This document shows positions 54,001 to 64,000 of a stretch of DNA of 64,000 bases, piece by piece. The position numbers were made by a program, and so were the translations under genes. The first letter of the stretch is position 1, and each line of letters begins with the position of its first letter. The notes below the pieces were generated by a model. The model was not told the DNA's origin, did not search any database, and saw only the letters and a list, made by a program, of their open reading frames with translations. Source of the stretch: Balanoglossus misakiensis (lineage: Eukaryota > Hemichordata); the NCBI GenBank assembly GCA_040954595.2, contig CM082581.2, positions 11,284,001 through 11,348,000 of the forward strand, in the 5' to 3' direction.

Positions 54001-57000
54001 GTAAAACATTCAAAATTGATCAAAGTCATCAATAGAAGTCCTTTGAAGTGTGAAAATCTTCGCTCATTGAAATGCAAAATGACACTTTCAGTAGACATTG
54101 CAATAACATGACACCCGTGTATAGTGACTACAAGAAAACAACTTGTATTAATAACACTTTGACGGTTTTGACAAATGTTATCACCACATGTGCAGTTGAC
54201 AACGACAATAAATGCACTACCGCCCACAGGAGAAGAACTAATGTATCTGTCTTCAAAATCCATTAACAGAGTTGGAGAACAAGTTTAGATGAGGGCTGGG
54301 CCGTAATTATTTACTGGGGGCTGACTTGCCATCCAACATTCATCAGATGTCTAGATATTTGTTTAGACGTATTGATCGGCACGTTGTGATTATTATATCT
54401 GAGTGCATACAACCGTCCTACAATTACTGTTTGTTTTATTTCAGATGGTGTCTTTCAGCGTTGCAGCCAAACTTTGCGGTACGACAGGGCAATGACCCCG
54501 CCGCAGGTGTGTGTCCAAGTCGTCGCTCAACGCATCAATAAAGAAGTGAAGACGCGCATACAGAACGAATTAAGCACATAAGTCTCTATCAAAGGACAGT
54601 CTTTCTCTCCCGAGTAATCGTTGTTCAAAATAAGTTTATTAAGATACACAATGGGCGTATTACTGAATGGGTTTCTCAAGTGATAACACGTCCAGAGCAA
54701 AGAAGGACGCCATCCAACCATAATGAAAACTGGACAAAATTGCCAAGCATCTTAATGCAGTATTAATCGTTGGGCAGATGGCTTCCAGAACAATGGTCTG
54801 GGATAGCTCTGTAAATGCCGATATAATTTACATCATGATGATGTTGCATACAAGCTATGTATACTCTGTTTTCAATGCTAACCAGCCTTGTTGTTTGCTA
54901 ACACCCCTCAAGCTATACCCTTCTCAAATTCTTCAACCTGACACGAAATTGTTCACCTAAACCTAAATATTGATCGAAGAGGATAATATCAATGCTACAA
55001 CGATATCACGGCGTCTCGGGTAAAGTTTTGTTGCTCATTCAAAGTATAATTTATTACTTCAATTGTTTTGGTTGTGACGGGAATTTGAGGAAATTACTGC
55101 AAGTGCTGTGGGATTATCATTGTATACTATGGTCATCAGTGTGGCCAATTATAAATCTACAAAAGTTATAATACTTTTCTTTCATTTTTTTAAGTTATCG
55201 TGGTTTATGTCAGCTCAAAAAGTCGTTTGATCTGTAGATTGTTTTATCTGAGTATATTAAAATGTGTTTTGGCAGTTACATTGAAACCGTTAGAATCCCA
55301 ACATCCCATAATTCCCAAGTGACTTCCGGTATAATCAACAATCCCAAGTCTTCTTTCAATGACCTATATATGAAATAAGGTTTTCCAGCCCATGGCTAGT
55401 TATTACATCGAGAGTAAACCTATCGAAATAAGCTGCGTTCGTGACTCCGGGCTATACGTGATCCCTCTGACCGTGACGGCAGAGTTACGCTTTATCAAAA
55501 TCCAGTTTTAGTGTCAGGGGTCCCGTTGCATCTCACAGCTATTGCGGCAGGTGTGTGGCGACACACTTTTTTGAAATACGATTGTATCATGAAAGAATAT
55601 TAAAACGCCTCCAGCGTTACAAGAAAATTAACGTGAAGTATGTCCAACTCCAAGTTGGGTTCCCTAATATTTCACTTCATGTTGAGATTGCTCTGTCATC
55701 TACTTTTTACCGATTTCCATTCAACAAACCAATGGAGTTTTAATTGCGCCATGTTTATATGACATCTGACCAATAAATATCTCACTGAAATTGAGATTCA
55801 GTTAGAAAATCCGCACTTCTGGCTACTAAGAAATTAATGACAACTCTTGCAGTGATCTAAAACCTGAAGTGCTTCTGGATTATCTTGTGATAAATCAGGT
55901 GACAAAGTGGTTGGAGGTACACAATACCATAAAATACTAATAAGATAAACAGGAATTGAAATTTAATTGAGATTAACAATAATCAGAAAGCACTATTTGA
56001 TTTAATAAGTAGTGGTCACCATTACCATGGAGACGATTCCAAATGACTGTAGCATAACTAACCCGTCATGATCAGAAATTTAAAATTAAACCAAGCTGTC
56101 ACATAACTCTACAAATAAAACCATGTGCAAATATTAAATCAATATCCCCAAGATAAGCTGTTGAACAAACTTGCCAACCAGATTTTATTGTCAGCAAATA
56201 AACAAGTTAAGCCAACAAGAATCATTTTTCAAATCTGGTCGAAAATGTTAATAAATGCGGTTTTAATTTGTCCCGAATAGTTTAGCCATGCAGTTTGTTT
56301 TGATGGAAACGAACTGATTAAGAAATGTCATGAGATGATGACGCCAATGCCATATGTACAAGAAAAAAAATACATTAAAAGATTTAATATATATATATCT
56401 AAATATCACATATAATCTTCACATATATAACTATCCCATTAATTTGAAAATCAACATCTTTTGGCGCCATCTTTGCTAATGGTGAACGGAAGTGCCAATC
56501 TAACCTGCGGAGAAAACGACTTTCCTTCCGATGATTATTGTCACTGTTCCTCGCTAAAAGACACCGTGGTATCATGTTACGCAAATGGATTGGGCGTCAA
56601 ACATCGTGTGGTCGACATGTGTGCATGGTCGACGTGACATGCATACGGAAATGAATGAATAAAATATGCAACCAATTTGTACAAGCCATCATGCGCCGAT
56701 CTGATGTTTTCTTACTCAAGAAAACCTAATTCTCAGAGCCCACACCGTGATAGCAGAACCAATCCTCCATTTAATCTCTGATTTTATCACCGAAGCGGTA
56801 AGGACGCCCCCTCATGCCGTTAGCCACATGAGACTACTTCTGAAATATGGATTGAAAGAAATGTTCCAAAAGCATCAACAGCACTGCCCATTCCTACGTT
56901 ACTCAGTAAAAGTGTGTAACATTCCTTATAAGTTTTCATTTTTTTCCTCGGAAATTTGGTTTAAAAATTCTTTTAGTACGGTCGACAAACATGCATATAA

Positions 57001-57229
57001 CACTGAGGGCGTTGTTACATTGAAATCAAAGACTGTAAACACAAAAACAAATTCGTGTACTTAACAAGCCTTTCATCGAACAATAGGTCTAAAGTGTTAC
57101 AGCGCACAATGTAACCATACCATGGTTAGCAATCAATAAAAGATGCACTTTTCAATATTTTATCACAATTACCTTTTATATAAAAATTTAATGTTGACAT
57201 CCTCCATGTTGTTGAGCGTTCCTGTTTGT

Positions 57230-57256
57230 GAGGGAGGGAGAGAGAGAGAGAGAGAG
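57230..57256. repeat. GA dinucleotide microsatellite
   Basis: GAGGGAGGGA followed by about nine GA units. Simple sequence repeat in gene-poor DNA. Confidence 0.85.
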
Positions 57257-60200
57257 ACGTTGTACTCGCAAAAAGATTAATTTTGGCGTCAATGTAAAGC
57301 CAGCGGTGATACCTTTTATTTAGACGGTGAATGCGCTGTAATGAATAACTCTAGGCTAAATTCCAGAAGCATGTTGATTTGCGTATCAATTCAATAATGT
57401 TATCCTTGGAAATTGCCATTTGTTTTCGACATGACCATAAAGCAGCAGTGGCACACATTACTTGAAATATCACTTGCGATATTTCCTTTCCGTCCACAGC
57501 ACAAAACGTTTACTTCCCCGAGGAGTACGCAACTTTTACGCGCATACGTCACTCTCACAGTTATGCCCTCGTTCCAGGACATCAACCGCGAATTGTAATT
57601 TCAGAGGATGTAACTCGGCCGAAAACAGTTCGGGTCGATGAAACAGTATATGAGTCATCACCGATGCGGTTCCGTGCTTCTCTTGTAAGCGTATAGCCGT
57701 ATGTCTTTCCCTGACAGCAGAATAATTAACGGTGACCTCGTGCCCAAAAACCACATGTGCACTCTTTTCATTATGCTATGCAGTGAAAGTTGTCGCCTGT
57801 TTGTGTACTGAGCAGAATCACTGGAGCTCTATCACTGGAGACTGACCCAGACACTACTATTTAACGCTGTGCTGTTTTTCACCTTGGAAATCCCGTGGCA
57901 TTGTCACCCTTTGGAAAATATCGCGTGAGACTTCCACATCCTCAGGCAGCAATGACCATCTCAAAGAATCGGACTACTCTACTGCATCATTCTTGGTCGT
58001 TAAGGGTGATTTTGTCGCCGCGGTATATCTGCCTTCAAAAAACGACATGTTATTCTCTCAAAGTTAATCCGAATTTTCACACGACGTAGAAACGCAAGGT
58101 GTGGACCTCCAACTGACGTGTTTCCTAAATATGAATGTTGAATGAAACGACTTGAGTTTCATTCTAAATTGGTCATCACAAGTGTTTTTCACTTCCAAGG
58201 TTAACAAGGCTTTCATGGAGCTAGAATCAATGACGCGCGGCAAACAATAACACGTCAATTCGAAATTCATTGATTATTAAGGAACAGAATGCTGCTCCGA
58301 ACATGTTATTATGAACATTTCATCACCTTTCTCTTGCAACTGTGTTCAGAGAGTGAACTAGTATAGCTTGGTGACACACAGAGGGGACAATTGGAAAATT
58401 TAAACATGTAGCAGTGATGGCTAATAGTTCATTTGTGAAATATTATAGTTTGATTCTTGGTATGCATAATGAGACGCACACATACATACGTGTTCCCATA
58501 ATATGGGTGTTTGGAGTTTTCCGGTGGAATATTAATTGGTTTGTCCGCAAGAGTTGCGTTGCATACCTCTCTTATTCTTCCGTGGAAGTGACATCATTCT
58601 GTTGAAAGTGGAATGTTAGGTACTAGGTTCGCTGTTCCATTAACTGAAACAGTGATATCGATTTGTCAGCTCGGGGTTACACCGGAATGATTTATCGTTT
58701 AATACTTCTCATAACTCATGGGCAGAGAGAGACAGGCAGACAGATAGGCCGACAGACATACATAGACATTGGAAAGGGAAAGTTTAATAACCCCCAGTTA
58801 TATCAGCGCTCCAATTGTACTAATGGGCTCACAATCAAGAAATGCATCACTAGTTTAACATAACAGCAAATGAAAGGAATACACCGAAATAGAATATCAA
58901 AGTTCAAGTGCATCGCTCTGTCATCGCAGTCTACTTGATTGAAATTCAATATGTTCTTCACAATTTATCACTTGAAATGTACCCTGTCCTTGGCATTAAC
59001 CAAATGAGCTACCAGGTTGACCTACCATGAGTAGGATAGTCAGTTTAATTTCAATGTCTAAGGGTTAAAGATGCATGGGCACTGATTGTGGCCATGGATA
59101 GGCGAACATGCAAAATGGGGTTTATACCTAGCTCAATCGATCATGTCGTAACTGAATATGATACGCTTTTCTCAAATGTACGGGAATCTTTCTCATTTAT
59201 GCTTCTATGGTGCCCGACATACAAAAGGTATAACGGATGACGTATGGATGATTCGACGAGCATGAATGCTTTGGCACAGGTTGCACTGGCCTTCCTGTAT
59301 TGCATCCAATACGATATACCCGTTATGGTATAGATATCAACCACCACACTCCCTTAACTGTTCGTGCGGCTAGGTTCACTCGCTTGATATTGGTGAAGTG
59401 CTAAATTTCAGCCGCAATCCAATGACGGTTGCATCCGCTGGAGCCTGACGCCCGGGAAGCACAACATTTAAAAAATAAATATTCGAAATGAAGAAGCCGA
59501 CCTATAGCTACTTAGTGATTCTGTTCACGCTCTGGTGACGGCATTATACATAATATATGAAACTGGAAACGAGACTGGAGGTTTTCGCGAGAATGTAAGC
59601 TGACTCCAAATGCCTTGAGTAGACGCTAAATGCCTTCAATTTCCGGATCCTTTGAAAATTGCAACTGCCCACTCTCTCTTGTCCAATTTCGTTACCCTTC
59701 TATATTCATTCCATTAGCCAGCATGCAATTGTTTACACTACAGCAATGTTCATTTTTTTGGAGAGGAAATGGTAGGCAGGGGCTTGGTATCGTGCTATGA
59801 AACAGGAAAATAAAATTTCCAAAGTTTCTGAGACAACCTCGCATCGGCGCCAGTCTTCGGAAAGTCGGCATTCCAAGTTCACGCTGCCTATACACTATCC
59901 GCCTTATGATCAGACGAGATATCAAATGTCGGCATCGATGTATTCATAATCATACACCTGTGGCTAGCGACTTTGAAAAGATTGTATCTAATTTAATCGC
60001 AAGGATACAGGAAGAAACTAAATGGCAAATAGATTTTAATATGATAATACAATCACAGATGTGGCATTTCCTGTAACCAAGAGTAACAGCAGATGAACAT
60101 CTGCGACATGTTGGTGCATTTTCCGAAATTTCATTTGCGTTGCCTCGATAATAGATGGCTTGTCAATCAAAGCCTTCTCACTAAATTAATCCCTCGGCTC

Positions 60201-63200
60201 CACTAAATCCAGTTTACCGGCAGACACAGATGGAAAACTTGGCACAAATTCTATATTCAATAAAACCATGTTATCACTTCTCGTCTTACCAGCAGAGTGC
60301 CGCCATCATATCAATGATCAGTAGCTTCTTACAAAACGCTGACTATTCTGTCATTTCTTAGGGAGCTCATTAAAATAAGGGAAGCTTGGACCGTCTGCGG
60401 CAAATGCCTAATGAGGATCGGGACGAAAACCAAATCGTCAGACGAGGAGATTGCGATCGACGATGCTTTATGGGCAGCGGGAAAAAACATGAAGTGAAAT
60501 GAATAGACGGACAAAGTTTTGTCTGCTCGGACTGTCGAAACAAGATACCCACAAATGACTTGAATAAACATTCCCATTTGTTTTAAAAAGATAATGCACA
60601 CTTTATGTGCAACTGCATCAACTTGTGACATATCCCCTGTACTTTCATTTTAGACGTTTCCTAACTAAGAAGCTTGATAGCATGGCGCATATGGAACATT
60701 TGACAAGCCACTAAATATCACTTAACGTTTAAGTAAACAGTGGATATGAAAAGCGTAGCAACAGGCCCTTAACCAGGGTAACTCATTAAAAGTTAATTTT
60801 CCATTTTTATCAAGGGTTCCCGGGGGTTGGAAAGGAGACAATTAAAATGAAACAAGTTGGTCGCTGGCTGTTATTGAACGTATGAACGTTTTGATGGCTC
60901 CCTTTCAACTTCCTTGATGTAATTCATTATTTAATCTTGAGACATCCTTGAGTTCTTATCAACGCTGCTCTAGATGTTTTGAGAAATAAACTTACTTGGT
61001 AACGGTTCAGACAGGGAAACCCAAGGGGATCAAACTCGAAAACTCCATCCTTCTTTAACTTAGTTTAGAGTCATCGAAAATTTCATTCCAATCTCTCTAG
61101 GTCAGAAGCAATGTTTTCGATTGAATGGCCATCGTTAATCCGCTGCCGAATTTTTCTTCAAGTGGTGTGTATGTTTCCGACAAAGCAAATTTTTGATCCC
61201 TAACGATCTGTTTGATGTCGAATCATCGCGCGTTCAAAGTTAGAGAAGGTTCGCCGCGACTGACTATTTGCGATGCTCAGTCGATCGAGAAGTACCTGTT
61301 TCAGCGATGCGAGCTTTTCCTCCGCCCGGAAAACTTAACATGTTCTGTGACGGTCGTGTTGAGACTGCTGCGGGCAAGATAAAACGATTGTTTCTGTGAA
61401 ATTGCCAGAATCGCGCGTTTGCGGAGTCGAACTAATCTTGCGTTAACATCTTCAAGGCTCATCAGCGCGTACCTTTTCCCCCCAGAGGCATTGCCCTTGT
61501 TTTGTGGGAGTTTCCTTTGTGTGTAACCGAGCGCAGCGTGCGATTTTAGTTCTTGAAACACCATATCAGTCCGACCACCACACCTTTGATCAATTGCCGA
61601 ATGTCTATAATTGTATACATATTCACAGTAATGCAGTTTAACATGCAAGTTCGGCATACGAAAAATTCAAAGAGAATTTCCAGAAAAGAAGGAAACTATC
61701 ACACATGAGGAGATGAAACCCGTACTTAATAATAATAATGACATCGCAACAGAGCTTCCAGACAGGCGTCGCGAACATTCGCAAAGTAATTTGACGAGTT
61801 GTTAATTATTCAAGTCTCAGTCCTGGACAGTTCCGGTAATGGATGTCTGACGCGTGATCCTGCATTTTTGGTGGTAGTCATGCGGTCCGCAAATCCATCA
61901 TTACAACTTTCCAGTCAGTCGTTTAAAGCGAAAAAGTCTATATCTGTGTTATGCGTCACTAAAATAGCCCGCAGTTGTTGCTGCAAATAGCACATTACAC
62001 ATCAAGCAATCTAAAGCCTTCCCGAACGTCGGCATAGATTCTCGCCAGTATTTTACTTTGCCTTCCAGCATTTTGTGAGAGACATTGTAGCCTAGCAACA
62101 AGACTTTGCATAACCTCTCTGCCAATGATTCATATCCTCGCCTTATCGCACACACTACTTTGTCTTCATATCGATTTTTTATCATCATCACTCCTATTTT
62201 ATAGATATTACATATCGCCAGTCAATCCCAACAATCCACAATTGGAATTGATTGCCTCTAGTCGGCGATAATAATATAACTCGACATTGATAAAAGTTTG
62301 GCTATCTTTAATAGTCAAGAACAGATTTTGAGAACGGTAAATATTGCTATAGTACATGTATGCGTGTGCACCTGCAACGATATGGGGCAAGTATGAGTAA
62401 AGTTCAGCCCTGTACATTTTATATTTTCTCGCTCACGCAGGAAAAAATAAACAAAAATGACAAATTAAATTTGGCGAAACAAATCCTAGAGTGCATTGGA
62501 TAAGGGCTTGGCTGGCCAGGAGATTAGAAGGAATATTCACGGGATCACAACGCATCACGGAATGGCAAGCTTTCGGGCTTTTGTCGTCTTAAGGGCATTG
62601 ATTAATTATTGAGACTAAGTCCCGACATGTGACATTGCCGAGAAAGTATGATTTTCATCTAATCAGCGCGTCTCAAGGTGTGACATGGGAGATTGAACAA
62701 TGACCTACTCGCTCTGTAGTTAAAAGTGTGATGAAATATCGGCCGAAAATAGACACCGTTGAGAGAGTCATACACCTGGGTATTTCCCCCACAATTGTGT
62801 CTGGACAGAAGAAGTTGCATCTGGCTTTCCTTTCCTTTGCTTCACTTTTCTTCTGAAGGATCAATCCAAGTGGATGAATAAACCTTTCTCCTTTTTTGAC
62901 ACCTTTACCGCTATCTCGTTCATGAATATCGTCTCACGGTGTGAACTATGACGTCAGAATGAAATCAGTGCTGAGCTGGGAACAGTGCCCACGACACTGC
63001 GTTGCCTGGATTTGACCCGTGTGTTCATTTCGAGTTAATAAGGGCGAGGAGAAGCTATTGATTCGAGACGAAAGCTAAATCAAGCAGATATTAACCAGAA
63101 GATGAAGACATGAAAATCTCCACTTAGAAATTACTGTGAATGGGCTCGATACAGAAGGAAGAGGAGTTGTACCTTAGGTTAATGTAACCAACATCTCTTA

Positions 63201-64000
63201 GATACCAAGCTACTAACAGATTCTCCTCCAACCAAGACAACGCTACGTGACATGCATTTTTCAGCTTTCATCTTTTCCTTTAACTAGGCAGAACATTTAA
63301 ATTAATAGGCAGAAAGTGTTTGGATAGGTGAATACTGAAGAAGGCATGGCAAATTCTATGTTTTGATCCGAGGACTATCTTTAGACTCACAGGTTCGATA
63401 TTTTCATTTGAGCGCCTCGCTCTCGGCTGGTTTCATCAACATGACAGCTTTTCGTCTGCATCAGATTTTGAACCCTGGTTTCTCAGTTATCCATACGTAC
63501 GTACCCATTCTCAAAATTTAAAATAAATTAAATTAACTCTCTTGTGAAATAATGCAAATCTTGTTAGATGTTATTAATTGAAATTCTAATCGTGCGATCA
63601 ATCCCCTTAAAGGGACACATCTTTTCTTTATACCTTATGAGTCTTATTCACATTGCTTCCATCAACGCCCACATGATTCCATAGTTGCAAATATTGTCCT
63701 ACCCCAGCTAAGGCTGGCCAAAATACCGAACTTTAACTCATCCAGTGTCAAAATGGTCCATCTTGGACGAGGATGACACATTGTGCCATATGGTGATATT
63801 TGATCATACTTTTCGGTTGCTGCAAATGCTATTTTAGGTTGTCGCTGCGAACCGTGACAATTTTTTCACATACCAGGCTAATTAGAACAACTGAAAAATA
63901 AAACAGTGTCTTGAATTCAAAGCGAATTGAGACTGCGAGAACACATTTGGGTGAATTCGAACGGAAAGAAAGGGCTTTCCTTGTAATATACGCAGATTAA

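Larger units (their letters stand above)
46630..64000. other. 17 kb without a recognised gene
   Basis: After the SLC23 start codon and its short upstream exon edge (to 46635), no open frame to the window end shows a family signature. The longest (61301-61657 minus, 118 aa; 53034-53366 plus, 110 aa; 51646-51960 plus; 56747-57064 plus; 60329-60631 minus) have no convincing domains or splice context. The SLC23 5' noncoding exon and promoter should lie somewhere here; donor-like sites on the minus strand occur near 49242 (GGA|GTGAGT) and near 51486 (CCAG|GTATGT). Other content is a hairpin at 47628-47656, poly-G at 48030-48054 and a GA repeat at about 57230-57256. Confidence 0.5.

Noticed and set aside
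61301-61657. 118-codon minus-strand open frame in the gene-poor region
   Set aside because: No recognised domain and no flanking exons, so I cannot support it as a gene, though the locally raised GC leaves a small chance of an unseen 5' exon.
1-64000. Mobile elements with coding capacity, tRNA or rRNA genes, CRISPR arrays, integrated viruses
   Set aside because: I saw no reverse transcriptase, transposase or capsid signature, no tRNA box pattern that held up, and no regularly spaced repeats. This was by eye, so tRNAscan-SE and RepeatMasker would be the decisive checks.

Overview
This is a 64 kb piece of an animal nuclear genome. Every coding gene I can support is split by GT-AG introns, proteins match metazoan families over most or all of their length, and AATAAA signals follow stop codons. 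I see no operons, ribosome binding sites, CRISPR or prophage. The genes are compact, intergenic DNA is AT-rich with short TACATGTA-type words and microsatellites, and the acetylcholine-receptor genes form a local cluster. That fits a marine invertebrate (hemichordate, cephalochordate or lophotrochozoan are all possible). I cannot name the species from sequence alone.

Layout, left to right. (1) 449-10761, minus strand: a full FANK1 orthologue (fibronectin III plus ankyrin repeats, 341 aa, 7 coding exons). (2) 11227-13647, plus strand: a full UBOX5/RNF37 orthologue (U-box plus C-terminal RING, 620 aa, 3 coding exons), head-to-head with FANK1 across about 465 bp. (3) 14153-20839, minus strand: a nicotinic-receptor-type Cys-loop subunit (517 aa), tail-to-tail with UBOX5. 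(4) 25477-29887, plus: a second Cys-loop subunit (490 aa), head-to-head with the first across 4.6 kb. (5) 38702-40986, plus: a third subunit (466 aa) without the alpha-subunit vicinal cysteines. (6) 42520-46629, minus: an SLC23 nucleobase/ascorbate transporter (630 aa, 12 coding exons), tail-to-tail with subunit three. (7) 46636-64000: about 17 kb with no gene I can recognise.

For each of the six genes I joined exons by checking that splice phases agree across every junction and that the summed length is an exact multiple of three. The three receptor genes share the same six-exon coding plan (signal peptide, 140/146 nt, 45 nt, 110/107 nt, about 1 kb, 114-132 nt), so they look like local duplicates that have diverged. 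All keep the Cys-loop, the loop B and loop D tryptophans and the glutamate of the cation filter. All have lost the loop A tyrosine of the acetylcholine aromatic box. The two plus-strand copies have Ile in place of the M2 9' leucine. They are therefore divergent cation-type channels whose ligand cannot be assumed to be acetylcholine.

I found no wholly new type of genetic system. The most interesting content is the divergent receptor cluster, a possible alternative signal-peptide exon for the third receptor gene, unusual residues in the SLC23 substrate motifs, and a few unexplained short repeats and hairpins.
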